In this document: positions 17,605-26,395 of the stretch, piece by piece
Layout of the letters: every line of letters begins with the position of its first letter
Numbering within the stretch: the first letter of the stretch is position 1
Origin: Thermomonas brevis
Lineage (GTDB): Bacteria; Pseudomonadota; Gammaproteobacteria; Xanthomonadales; Xanthomonadaceae
Direction of reading: 5' to 3'
DNA length: 64,000 nucleotides
NCBI RefSeq assembly: GCF_014395425.1
Contig: NZ_CP060711.1
Coordinates: 1,612,001 to 1,676,000 of the forward strand
Program-made: the position numbers and the translations under genes
Notes under the pieces: generated by a model
Seen by the model: only the letters and a program-made list of their open reading frames with translations
Database searches by the model: none
Told to the model about the DNA's origin: nothing

Positions 17605-19182
17605 ATGGAACAGGTACTGCTCGCCGGCGAATGGCGCAACCCGACGGACGCCACCGGCAGCTTCCGCGCGGTGAATCCGGCCACCGGCGACGCCATCGGC
17701 CCGGCGTTCCCACGCTCAGGCGAAGACGACATCGAGCTGGCGATCGTCTCCGCCGCGCAGGCCGCCGACGCGCTGGCGGCGACGGCGCCGGAACGCATCG
17801 CCGCCTTCCTCGACGCCTACGCCGATGCCATCGACGCGGCGAAGGACGCGCTCGTCGCCACCGCGCACGCGGAAACCGGCCTGCCCGTCTCGCCGCGCCT
17901 GGCCGACGTCGAGCTGCCGCGCGCCAGCGGCCAGCTGCGGCAGGCCGCGCGGGCGGTGCGCGATCATGCGTGGACGCAGCCGGTCATCGACACCAAGGCC
18001 GGCCTGCGCGCGCACTTCGCGCCGCTGCACAAGCCGGTGCTGGTGTTCGGCCCAAACAATTTCCCGTTCGCGTTCAACGCGGTGGCCGGCAGCGATTTCG
18101 CCTCCGCCATCGCCGCGCGCAACCCGGTCATCGCCAAGGCGCATCCCTCGCATCCGGCCACCAGCAAATTGCTGGCGGCGCTGGCGTTCGACGCCGCCGT
18201 CGCCAACGGCCTGCCGGCGGCGACGGTGCAGCTGTTCTACGACGTGGAACCCGCGCTGGGCCTGCGGCTGGCCGGCGACCGCCGGATCGGCGCCATCGGC
18301 TTCACCGGCAGCCGCAGCGCGGGCCTTGCGCTGAAGGCGGCAGCGGACGCGGCCGGCATCCCGATCTACGCCGAGATGTCCAGCGTGAACCCGGTGTTCC
18401 TGCTGCCGGGCGCGCTGCGCGAACGCGGCGACGCCTTGGCGCAGGAGTTCTTCGCCTCCTGCACGATGGGCAGCGGCCAGTTCTGCACCAATCCCGGCAT
18501 CGTGCTGGTGCCCGCCGACGCGGACGGCGATGCGTTCGTCGCGCGTGCGGCGGAAAAGTTCGATGCCGCCGCGCCGATGGTGCTGTTCTCCCTGGGCGTG
18601 CAGCGGCACCTGGCCGATGGCGTGCAGGCCTTGCGCACCGCCGGTGCGCGGGTGGCGGCGGGCAAGGCGCAGACCGATGGCCCCGGCGCACGCTATGCGC
18701 CCACGCTGCTGGAGGTGGGCGGTGCCGCCTTCCTCGCCAACGCGCAGGCCTTGCAGCAGGAAGCGTTCGGCCCGGTCTCGCTGCTGGTGCGCTACCGCGA
18801 CGAGGACGAAGCGGTCGCGCTCGCCCGCGCCTTCGACGGCAACCTCACCGGTAGCCTGCACAGCGCCGCCGACGGCAGCGACGACGTGGCCTGGCGCCGC
18901 ATCGCCGCCGCCCTGCGCCCGCGTGTCGGCCGGCTGATCGACGACAAATGGCCCACCGGCGTTGCGGTCAGTGCGGCAATGCAACACGGCGGCCCGTATC
19001 CCAGCACCAGCCACGCCGGCTTCACCTCGGTGGGCATGCCGGGCGCGATCCACCGCTTCGCGCAGTGGCAGAGCTACGACAACGTGCGCGACGACCGCCT
19101 GCCCGCCGAACTGCGCGACGCCAATCCGATCGGCCTGCAGCGACGGGTGGACGGCGCGTGGAGCGACCGCGCGCTCCCTTGA
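17605..19182 (+). CDS. 2-oxoglutarate semialdehyde dehydrogenase (aldehyde dehydrogenase family)
   Basis: A 525-residue aldehyde dehydrogenase that should oxidise 2-oxoglutarate semialdehyde (2,5-dioxopentanoate) to 2-oxoglutarate, feeding the TCA cycle. The ATG at 17605 has AAGGTGGA directly upstream; the frame is open from 17524, but that part lies in a REP element. The cofactor region is FGPNNFPFAFN near 150, the general-base Glu is in YAEMSSVNPVF near 255, and the nucleophile Cys is in SGQFCTNPG near 295. The AEMSS context in place of ELGG and the long C-terminus match the type III semialdehyde dehydrogenases found in hydroxyproline clusters. It is the last gene of the rightward operon. 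Confidence 0.88.
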   Translation: MEQVLLAGEWRNPTDATGSFRAVNPATGDAIGPAFPRSGEDDIELAIVSAAQAADALAATAPERIAAFLDAYADAIDAAKDALVATAHAETGLPVSPRLADVELPRASGQLRQAARAVRDHAWTQPVIDTKAGLRAHFAPLHKPVLVFGPNNFPFAFNAVAGSDFASAIAARNPVIAKAHPSHPATSKLLAALAFDAAVANGLPAATVQLFYDVEPALGLRLAGDRRIGAIGFTGSRSAGLALKAAADAAGIPIYAEMSSVNPVFLLPGALRERGDALAQEFFASCTMGSGQFCTNPGIVLVPADADGDAFVARAAEKFDAAAPMVLFSLGVQRHLADGVQALRTAGARVAAGKAQTDGPGARYAPTLLEVGGAAFLANAQALQQEAFGPVSLLVRYRDEDEAVALARAFDGNLTGSLHSAADGSDDVAWRRIAAALRPRVGRLIDDKWPTGVAVSAAMQHGGPYPSTSHAGFTSVGMPGAIHRFAQWQSYDNVRDDRLPAELRDANPIGLQRRVDGAWSDRALP

Positions 19183-19221
19183 GCCGCCCATCCCGCCCGG
19201 TTCCGGCAAGCGCGATCAAAG

Positions 19222-19318
19222 CCCTCCCCTTCAAGGGGAGGGTTGGGTGGGGATGGTGTTCAAGCGAAATTGCCGCAATCAACACCATCCCATCCGGCCT
19301 TCCCCTTGAAGGGGAAGG
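19222..19318. repeat. MITE-like inverted repeat element
   Basis: Two arms of about 38 bp (19222-19260 and 19281-19318) are imperfect inverted copies: CCCCTTCAAGGGG, then GGGATGGTGTT, and its complement. Each arm holds its own palindrome around CCCTTCAAGGG. A 20-bp spacer separates them. It lies 40 bp after the dehydrogenase stop and may also act as its transcription end. No transposase is present. Confidence 0.75.
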
Positions 19319-19360
19319 AGAGAAAAGCAATCGCGCCCCCGGAGTGCTGGCCAGAACTCG

Positions 19361-19514
19361 ATAGTCGGTACTAACGAGGGCAAGTAGTCCGTCGCTCCAG
19401 AATCATATTCGCTACCAACTATGCGCTTCGTCTATGCGCACGTACGATGAGTCACATAAAAAAATCAATAAGTTACTGCGATTACATCAATACAGTGAAA
19501 GCGCATAGTCGGTA
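19361..19514. other. Left island boundary: CATAGTYGGTAC motif cluster
   Basis: Three copies of one core occur here: ATAGTCGGTACT at 19361, its inverse TACCAACTATGCGCTT at 19413-19428, and AAGCGCATAGTCGGTA at 19499-19514. The last two form a 15/16 inverted repeat around an AT-rich 70-bp stretch. The same core makes a perfect palindrome at 31579-31608. I read these as possible recombinase binding sites or an attachment region; this is inference. Confidence 0.5.
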
Positions 19515-19869
19515 CCAATCTGAATCCGAGTGACGCGTCAGACGCTTGATGATGAGCTAGGGAGCGGCTTGCGAAGTCCACTGGTCACGAGCCCGACTGC
19601 TTCGTAGGTGAGGATGCTTCGTGCGCCGGCCCGATTGCATCAGCAAACGGTCTTCAATGACCGGGCCTACGACCGATCGATCAGGCAGCTCTCGACCCAA
19701 AGCGGACATCGACAACGACTGGGTCACTCGCGGGAAATTGGCCATGACGTCCTGAGTTCAAGAGGGTCGCTCGAACACATGTGGCGCAGACAAAGTTATA
19801 GTCTCAACCCGTGAGGCTGGAGGCGCTTAAATTCCACGCCAAATCCTATGCCATTGAAACAAAAAGAAA
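19515..19869. other. Intergenic stretch before the methyltransferase
   Basis: About 355 bp with no convincing gene. A degenerate dispersed repeat (CGACCCAAAGCGGACAT, near 19689) is present. It presumably holds the promoter of the methyltransferase-nuclease pair, but I cannot point to clear -35/-10 boxes. Confidence 0.4.
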
Positions 19870-22776
19870 TTGTCCTTAGTGCCTTCCGCCTTAGCCAAAG
19901 CCCTGCACTCGTACGGCGCGCAGCCGGATCAGCTAGTCGAGCTTGGGAGCAGCTCGCCTCGGGCGTTGCGCTACGCCGACCTGAAAAATGGGGATGAGGC
20001 CTGGTCGCCGCCAGTCGTAGCGGAGCATGAGCATGTCCCCCGGGTGTTCATCTTTGATGGTCGAAGCCAGTCCGGGGAAGTTTCCCAATCCATCGTTGAC
20101 CAGTGGTGCCGGCGGATTCTGCTGCGTGGGGATCCCGCGTGGACTGCGATCCTCCGGCCCGGCCGCCTTGATGTGCTCTCGTTCGAGATCCATGGCAAGG
20201 ACGTAGCCACTTCAATAGAGTCGATCGCGCCAGATTCGGGCGGGCTTACGCGGTTCATCCACGACGTGCGCAGTGGCGCCGCCGACCTGCCGCGGCGTGC
20301 GTACCTCAAGGATCTGCTCTCGGAATCGATGCGGCAGGCCGTTGATCTGGGCGTATCGCACATCGATGCCGTGTCGCTCGTTGGTTGGGGTCTCTTCTGG
20401 CGCTTTCTTGTGGACCGCGACTTGCTCGTGGGGAAAACGCCGGATGCTATCGCCGATGGCGCCAATTCATGGACAGATTGCCTTAGCACGAAGGGTCGCG
20501 CCCTGAAGACACTGAAATGGTTGGAGGGCACCTTCAATGGTGGCTTGCTGCCGTTCGAGACGTCGCCCAAGGAGTACGCCCCAGAAGTGTTCTCGCAAGT
20601 GCTCGGGAACATTGCGGCCGGCGCTACGCCACAAGGCCAACTGCGCCTGCCTACCGATTGGGACGAAATCAACTTCTCCCATGTTCCAGTGGGCTTGCTC
20701 AGCGAAGTCTATGAGGCATTCGCAACGACGCTCGATGCTCCCAACGCAAAAAAGACAAGCATCCACTACACGCCACAGCACATCGCCGAGTTCGTAGTCG
20801 GCGAAGCGCTCAGCGCCATCCGGGACATTGATCGTCCCCGCGTACTTGACCCGGCAGTTGGTGCGGGTGTTTTCCTAATCTCCACGTTCCGTCATCTTGT
20901 GCAGCGCGAGTGGGAAAGAACCGGGACGCGCCCAAAGCGGCGGCAGATTCGTCGCATCCTCTCGAATCAGCTTTCGGCATTTGATGTGGACAAGCGTGCT
21001 TTGCGCCTGACGCAACTGGGCCTCTATCTCACTGCCCTGGAACTCGATCCGAGCCCGACGCCTGTCGAAGATCTAAAGTTCGATGATCTCGAATCGGTGC
21101 TGCGGTTGCGCGATGAGATTGATGGGAGCCTCGCGGGTGTAGCGAAGGAAGATGCCGGCCAATTCGATCTGGTCGTAGGTAATCCGCCATGGACCGGACA
21201 CGACAACGCCGCAAAGCGACGCTGGGTTTCCAACACAGGAAAGGCGATCCTGGGGCGGCTAGACTCGGAATCTAGTTCGTTCGATTTGCCAGACGCCAAT
21301 CCCGACTTGGCGTTCCTGTGGCGCGCTGGTGAATGGGCGAAACCCAAGGGGCAGATCGCGCTTGTTATTCATGCGCGCTGGTTGTTTGGGCTGTCGGAAC
21401 GATTGCTCAAGGCGCGTAGCCGGATTTTCACTGCGTTCAACGTGACGGGTGTCTTGAACGGCGCCGCGCTTCGCCAGACAAGGGTTTGGCCAAACGTTAC
21501 AGCTCCTTTTTGCCTTGTCTTTGCGCGGAATGAGGTTGCGCCAGAGAACGGTGCGTTTCAGTTTGTCAACCCATTCGTGGAAGCTGATGACACGAAAGAG
21601 CAAACGGTTCTCCGGGTTGATTGGGCCGATGCGCAGGTCGTTCCTCATGAGGAAGTTAGATCCACGCCGTGGATACTCAAGGTTCGCTTCCGGGGTGATC
21701 CTCTGGCGCGCCGCGCATTCGAGACGTTGCGTGCGGTCGGCGTTCCGCTCGGAAATTACCTGGACGGTCTAAAGCCGGGCCTACGCTTCAGGAATGGCTA
21801 TCAGGTTGGTGGCAAGGCTGGCACACAGCAATCCGCAAGGCAGATGCACGGAATGCCGGATCTGAAAGACACAGATGCCGATGAATTCCTCGTCACTACG
21901 TCGGAACTTCCCAAGTTCAAGAGAAAGACGCTTCTGTTCCCGCGTGATCAGGCGATCTATAAATCGCCTTTGTTGCTCGTGCGGCAGACGATCCCGGCAG
22001 ACCCGCTCCGACCGCGGGCGCTCCGCACCGAATCACCAGTCGCATTCCACGAGTCGTTCCATGGGATCTCGTTCTCTGGAGTTACCAGCGGAGCGGACCA
22101 TGCAAGATTGCTGCAAATACTTCTCCAATCGCAGATAAGTCCATTTGTGTCCTTGCTTATGGATGCGAGGTTCGGTGTCGAGCGCGATACGATCTACCAA
22201 GAAAGCCTCGATGCCATCCCAGTGATCCCGCTTGACCGGCTTTCGGATGGCCAATTGGCGCAGATGCGGCAGATTTCAAAGGAGATGGAGGGTGGGCTTG
22301 GCGATGCGCATTTCGAGAGGCTGAACACGTTCGTGTTTGACCTTTATGGGCTTGGAAATCTAGAGCGCCAAGCTATCGAGGACACGCTTCAAACGCGGGG
22401 ACCAACATCCGCATCGGTGGAACGGGCAGTGACTCCGCCTGACATAAAAGAACGTGCGGTGTTCATCGCGGCATTGAAGAATTCACTCGATGACGTACTT
22501 CAGGCATCGAATCTCCAAGCGACGATAGAAGAGGTATCAATCAGGACCATCCCGTGGCGAGTACTTTCCATCGCTACTCGCTCCACTCCGAGAAAGTCTT
22601 TGTCAGTGGATGCGCTACTCAAGGAAGCCGATGAGTCCGGCGCAAGCTTAGTGGTGGTTCCAGTGAGCAAGTCGCATGTCTACGTAGGCCTGCCAGACCG
22701 CTATCGGTATTGGACAAGAACACAAGCAGTGCTCCTAGCACACGATCTTCTCGGAGGGCCGTTTGGCGATGGCTAA
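19870..22776 (+). CDS. Eco57I-like N6-adenine DNA methyltransferase, large
   Basis: A protein of about 968 residues. The TTG at 19870 or GTG at 19879 are the only early starts after a stop at 19855; neither has a strong ribosome site. Residues about 300-520 form an N6-adenine methyltransferase: HYTPQHIAEFVV, then motif I VLDPAVGAGVFL near 325 and catalytic motif IV VVGNPPW near 433. The N-terminal 290 and C-terminal 430 residues are unassigned; the latter resembles a target-recognition region (LKPGLRFRNGYQVGG). Codon use is less GC-biased than the flanks. It overlaps a nuclease-like gene by 8 bp. Likely the modification part of a two-gene restriction-type system; it could also be a lone defence methylase. 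Confidence 0.82.
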   Translation: MSLVPSALAKALHSYGAQPDQLVELGSSSPRALRYADLKNGDEAWSPPVVAEHEHVPRVFIFDGRSQSGEVSQSIVDQWCRRILLRGDPAWTAILRPGRLDVLSFEIHGKDVATSIESIAPDSGGLTRFIHDVRSGAADLPRRAYLKDLLSESMRQAVDLGVSHIDAVSLVGWGLFWRFLVDRDLLVGKTPDAIADGANSWTDCLSTKGRALKTLKWLEGTFNGGLLPFETSPKEYAPEVFSQVLGNIAAGATPQGQLRLPTDWDEINFSHVPVGLLSEVYEAFATTLDAPNAKKTSIHYTPQHIAEFVVGEALSAIRDIDRPRVLDPAVGAGVFLISTFRHLVQREWERTGTRPKRRQIRRILSNQLSAFDVDKRALRLTQLGLYLTALELDPSPTPVEDLKFDDLESVLRLRDEIDGSLAGVAKEDAGQFDLVVGNPPWTGHDNAAKRRWVSNTGKAILGRLDSESSSFDLPDANPDLAFLWRAGEWAKPKGQIALVIHARWLFGLSERLLKARSRIFTAFNVTGVLNGAALRQTRVWPNVTAPFCLVFARNEVAPENGAFQFVNPFVEADDTKEQTVLRVDWADAQVVPHEEVRSTPWILKVRFRGDPLARRAFETLRAVGVPLGNYLDGLKPGLRFRNGYQVGGKAGTQQSARQMHGMPDLKDTDADEFLVTTSELPKFKRKTLLFPRDQAIYKSPLLLVRQTIPADPLRPRALRTESPVAFHESFHGISFSGVTSGADHARLLQILLQSQISPFVSLLMDARFGVERDTIYQESLDAIPVIPLDRLSDGQLAQMRQISKEMEGGLGDAHFERLNTFVFDLYGLGNLERQAIEDTLQTRGPTSASVERAVTPPDIKERAVFIAALKNSLDDVLQASNLQATIEEVSIRTIPWRVLSIATRSTPRKSLSVDALLKEADESGASLVVVPVSKSHVYVGLPDRYRYWTRTQAVLLAHDLLGGPFGDG

Positions 22777-23455
22777 ACGGCCCTCCCTTGCGGATCCGCC
22801 TACGCAGCTTGCGGCAGAGCCGGATCTTTCACCCGCCCATAAGCGAGCCATTGAGGGAGCGCTGCGATGGGCTTGGCAACAACTTGTTGCGGCAAATGAC
22901 GTCGTATTGAATGACGGTTCCGAGGAGGCCATCACTGCGGCGCTCGAAACCCAGCTCGGTCGAATGGAGCATGGGTGCCGTGTTGCACCTGGACTAAAGG
23001 ACTTCGACCACCCTGTTCGTGGCGCAAAGCAGCGCACAGCGGACGGGCGTATTGAGAAGCAACCCGATCTTACGTTCAGGCCACCGACTTCCCGCTACCA
23101 GCGTGTCACGAATACCGCCAGCTGGGGCTGTTTTGTCGAATGCAAGCTCATCGAAGATGGTCATGACTCCCGCACGGTCAAGTCTTATAGCGACGAAGGT
23201 ATTCGACGATTTGCCGTTGGCGAGTATGCGGCGCGGATGCCGTCAGCCATGATGATCGCGTTTGTACGTGGCAATAGGCGGCCGGCTGACAGCCTTGAAC
23301 CTTTGCTCCCACTGCATGGCGCAACAACCATCACGCGCGGGAGATCCGAGGATACATGCTCTACGCAGCACCCCCGCCGAGCGCTCGTACCGTCCTGCGT
23401 GGACGTGGTTGTCATTCACCTTTGGCTGCTTGTTCCGTCCAAGCTTGCCGCCTGA
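22769..23455 (+). CDS. Putative PD-(D/E)XK restriction nuclease partner
   Basis: A 228-residue protein starting at ATG 22769 (TTG at 22763 is also possible; GGAGG at 22753-22757 suits either) and overlapping the methyltransferase by 8 bp. The core has Asp in QPDLTFRP near residue 95 and ECK in FVECKLIE near residue 120, the spacing of a PD-(D/E)XK active site. It is followed by a helix with RRFAVGEYAARMPSAMMI, typical of such folds, and an HLWLLV strand at the end. I know no exact family. Coupling to a methyltransferase suggests it cleaves unmodified DNA. The nuclease call is from motif pattern and context only. Confidence 0.65.
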   Translation: MAKRPSLADPPTQLAAEPDLSPAHKRAIEGALRWAWQQLVAANDVVLNDGSEEAITAALETQLGRMEHGCRVAPGLKDFDHPVRGAKQRTADGRIEKQPDLTFRPPTSRYQRVTNTASWGCFVECKLIEDGHDSRTVKSYSDEGIRRFAVGEYAARMPSAMMIAFVRGNRRPADSLEPLLPLHGATTITRGRSEDTCSTQHPRRALVPSCVDVVVIHLWLLVPSKLAA

Positions 23456-23494
23456 CGGCTTAGCCTGCCTGCACGGAGAGCTATGCCGGTTATG

Positions 23495-24669
23495 TCACGT
23501 TTCCTTGAACTGGAACTTCGACGCGATGTACTTCGCGGAGTTTTCGATGTACGGGAATACTGTGCTGTCGTTGATGTTCAGCTGATCCAGTTGCTTGAGA
23601 ACGGTCCGCTTGTTTGAAACGCCGATGCGCTGAACCGAAATCTCCGGGCTTCCTCCCTCATCCAACGTTGCGTCCTGGCCGAACAGCAAGAACGCCCCCG
23701 ATTGGAACGTGATTCGGCTGTTGGTGTGCTTCCCTTTGACGCAGATGACGGATCGAAGATGCCGCGGGTCCAGCCGGCTTTCGAAGAACGGCTTCTCTTC
23801 CTTGACGAAATGCAGCAATCGCTTGACGGCCGGCTACCGGTGAACTTGCGCAAGTCGTTGCTGCTGTAGTCGATCGATTCCTTCGAGTCCTGCGGCAACC
23901 GCGTCAGGTTCGCGATGCAACTGGCGGTGTCCGGATCGAAATACTTGATCTGGCTGCGCTCCATGGAAAACACGACTACTTCGCCATCGTCGTCTGGATT
24001 GCTCTTGCAGGCGAAGTACAACGCGATCAGCGGGTTAGAGGTGATGTCGAGCAGGCGCGCTGGCAGCGAATAGTGCTGCATCCTGACGAGACGGTCGAGC
24101 GTGTAGACATCGCCGTGGAAGTCGACGGAGTTGGATACCAGCAACTCCCGGTACATTCGATCCTCGGCATCGCGGTAGATGAAATTGCCGCGGTCGTCCT
24201 TACGTAAGATGGACGGTTCAAGCCGGTACTTGGCCCGGTTGGAGTGCCCGCGGTAGAACACCTCGCAGCCATGATGATCGATGTCTAGCACGTTCTTGAT
24301 GAAGGAACTGACGCTGTTGGCCTGAAATTCCGGGATCAAAGCAGGTGGCAGATCTGCCTTCGAGACCTTGAGGCTGGGCATGCGAGCGGGCATGAGGCCG
24401 GCAGTCCTCAAGACCTCGAAAAGATCCTCATCCTTGATCGCCCAGTGCGTCCGATTCAGCTCCCAGTTGCGTATGTCCAGGACCATTTGCAGCGGTTCAA
24501 TCCGATCGAACGGGATCGGGGGGATTTGTAGATCTAGCTCAGGCTGGATATAGAGCAGGCTTCCATTGTTGCGCAGCTTGACCGCCTTCAGTCGCCCGAC
24601 GTGCATGGGTTCATCGGTGCCCTCGAATAGCTGCCTGCGTGGATCTCCCCGAATGCAGCGGTTGTCCAT
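23495..24669 (-). pseudogene. FRG-domain protein, frameshifted
   Basis: The first frame (from ATG 24669; alternatives at 24720 or 24606) gives an N-terminal region and then an FRG domain: VFYRGHSN, LEPSILR and RMQHYSLPARLLDITSNPL. That domain recurs in phage-defence loci, and its chemistry is not firmly established. After LRKFTGS near 23830 the frame becomes nonsense, while the natural continuation (RLLHFVKEEKPFFE, ending at 23495) is found in another frame. One missing base in a CCGG stretch at about 23830-23834 explains this. The unbroken protein would be about 390 residues. It is convergent with the restriction-type pair and lies just beyond the NAD operon. Confidence 0.75.
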
Positions 24670-25099
24670 CGCGCTGCCAAGAGGCAAGGACAGAGCGCCG
24701 TGGGGATATGGCGAAGGCACAAGGTTTCAAATTCCCCACATCTCTGATGTCTGCTTCTGGCCGAAAGCTGTCATCGGAGCCATGCCATATGTCCAACTGG
24801 CTGGCGGTAGCGTCCAGTTCGTTTGGCGACGCTGCCAGCTGCCTGGTTGTTTGTAGGCATGGCTCAAGACCGTGACGCAGCGATGGGAGGCGGGCTATGT
24901 TCCAACCAGATCCCTGTTCCCGGGCACAGGTCTGTGACACATCACGCATCGTTGCTGATCAGGCAAAGCATTGGCGTTCCTGAGATTGGCGACGCACCGA
25001 TGCCACTGATCGCAGTGGACAGTGTGTCGGCATCTACAGCTGTTACGAAGAGCTGATAATCGCCGCATGAAAGCGCGGGCACGTGTGCTGCCCTAGCTG
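24670..25099. other. Intergenic stretch with repeat remnant
   Basis: About 430 bp with no gene that I can support. It contains the dispersed GCTTCTGGCCGAAAGC core at 24753-24768. Short open frames here have unnatural composition. Confidence 0.45.
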
Positions 25100-25372
25100 T
25101 CAATAAATGCCGTGCGCAATCTGCCCTATCCGCATCATGACTTCACTAGCTCGGCCTTCTTGAAAGAGCTCTGCTGCACTCTTCGCTCCACCATCGAAGT
25201 GAGGATCGCAGAACCACCGCGCAGCCTTCTGCTCTGGCATAGCCCACTCGTCGAGGACTGCTCTAACTTCAGGACAAGTTGCCAACAGACAAAGCCACAC
25301 TTCATGAGACGCCTTTTCGTGGGCTCGCCTGGCAAGGTTCATTTGAAAAATGGCATCGGCCAATGTTTGCAT
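25100..25372 (-). CDS. Small hypothetical protein, possibly ParS/MbcA-like tail
   Basis: A 90-residue protein with GGAGAA 9 bp before the ATG at 25372. It is helical, with a charged N-terminus (LARRAHEKASHEVW) and a C-terminal half reading DGGAKSAAELFQEGRASEVM. That half faintly resembles the C-terminus of DUF2384 (Xre/MbcA/ParS toxin-binding) antitoxins, where a GG..P.EL...G.A..V pattern occurs. The similarity is weak and no toxin gene lies next to it. It may be the last gene of the NAD operon, 84 bp after the kinase-like gene, or independent. I treat the function as unknown. Confidence 0.5.
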   Translation of the reverse strand: MQTLADAIFQMNLARRAHEKASHEVWLCLLATCPEVRAVLDEWAMPEQKAARWFCDPHFDGGAKSAAELFQEGRASEVMMRIGQIAHGIY

Positions 25373-25456
25373 CAGATAGTGTTCTCCCCGTTGGAGGGCA
25401 CTAGCTAGCGCGATCCTTCACCAGGAGATCGCATCGAGCGGTGCAGGGATGCCCCG

Positions 25457-26392
25457 TCAGGTCAAGAGCACGCCACATTTTGGTGCCATCTCGATGGTAG
25501 CTTCCAGTCCCGACCGAAAGTCCAGCCCATCAGCTTCCATACCGTCACTGAAAATCACCCCGTTCTCCGGCATCAGCGAGCGGATGCGCAAGGGTTGCCG
25601 GCGGCCAACATGCCCGAACACCAGCTCCGCTCCGGTCGAACGGCTGGGGTAAGGCTCCCGGACATTGAAAATCAGCGTCTGGCTGTCCCATGCCATGCCA
25701 TGTTCGCGGATGTCCAGCATTTCCTTGCTTGCATCCCGCCCTGCCACCGCATGGGCACCGGTCAGGATGCTGCGCAGCCAACCTGTCGATCCGAGCCCCG
25801 TCGAGACGATGATGCCACTGGAGGATTGACGCTCCTTCCGATCACCCAAGGCGATTTCATAGCGCGCCGAAACATGACTGCGCATGCCGATGAAGAGGTC
25901 GTTGACCGCCAGCAGGGTCTGGCCATCGCCGAGCGTGGCCCGTGCCATCGTGATTTCCCGGATCGGCCGCTGTTGCCGCACCACCTCCGGGAGCACCTTG
26001 GACACATCGTCCACCTGGAAAGGAAGCAGCACGCCCTCCCAGCGGGCGGGATCCGGGTTCACGGCCAGCACCGACTGCCCATCCAGATACTTGAGCGTGT
26101 TGGCGACAAGACCATCCTGCCCCAGCACCACCACCAGACAACCGGGCGGGAACAGGAAGTTCGGCAGGAAGCCACGATCCAGTTGCTGCAGTCGTCCGTG
26201 AGGCTGGAGCGCGACGTTCACCGCATCGACCGCCGCACGGTAGTTCCGGTCTTCCTCGAGGAAGTCCCCGAAGTCCATGCCCAGATGCTCGGCCTGGAAG
26301 CGGGCCTGCTCGACGGTGTTGTAGCGGGCGACCAGTTCCTGGAGACGCGTGCGCCGCGTCACCAGGATGATCTTCAGATCGTTCGATCCCAT
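25457..26392 (-). CDS. NAD-kinase-like protein with GQDG motif
   Basis: A 311-residue protein of the NAD kinase/diacylglycerol kinase-like fold. The nucleotide loop reads VVVLGQDGLVANTL near residue 90, where canonical NAD kinases have GGDG. Other family positions are visible: AVNPDPARWEG near 112, LLAVNDLFIG near 163 and SSGIIVSTGLGSTGWLRS near 196. A roughly 60-residue N-terminal extension precedes the fold. It starts 3 bp after the SPFH gene in a four-gene run with NAMPT and NMN adenylyltransferase, so action on NAD(H) is likely. The Gly to Gln change may alter phosphate-donor use or abolish kinase activity. Intact. Confidence 0.78.
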   Translation of the reverse strand: MGSNDLKIILVTRRTRLQELVARYNTVEQARFQAEHLGMDFGDFLEEDRNYRAAVDAVNVALQPHGRLQQLDRGFLPNFLFPPGCLVVVLGQDGLVANTLKYLDGQSVLAVNPDPARWEGVLLPFQVDDVSKVLPEVVRQQRPIREITMARATLGDGQTLLAVNDLFIGMRSHVSARYEIALGDRKERQSSSGIIVSTGLGSTGWLRSILTGAHAVAGRDASKEMLDIREHGMAWDSQTLIFNVREPYPSRSTGAELVFGHVGRRQPLRIRSLMPENGVIFSDGMEADGLDFRSGLEATIEMAPKCGVLLT

Positions 26393-26395
26393 GGC

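Noticed and set aside
24611-25056. Open frames on both strands in the FRG-NAD gap
   Set aside because: Unnatural composition, overlapping a dispersed repeat, no ribosome sites.
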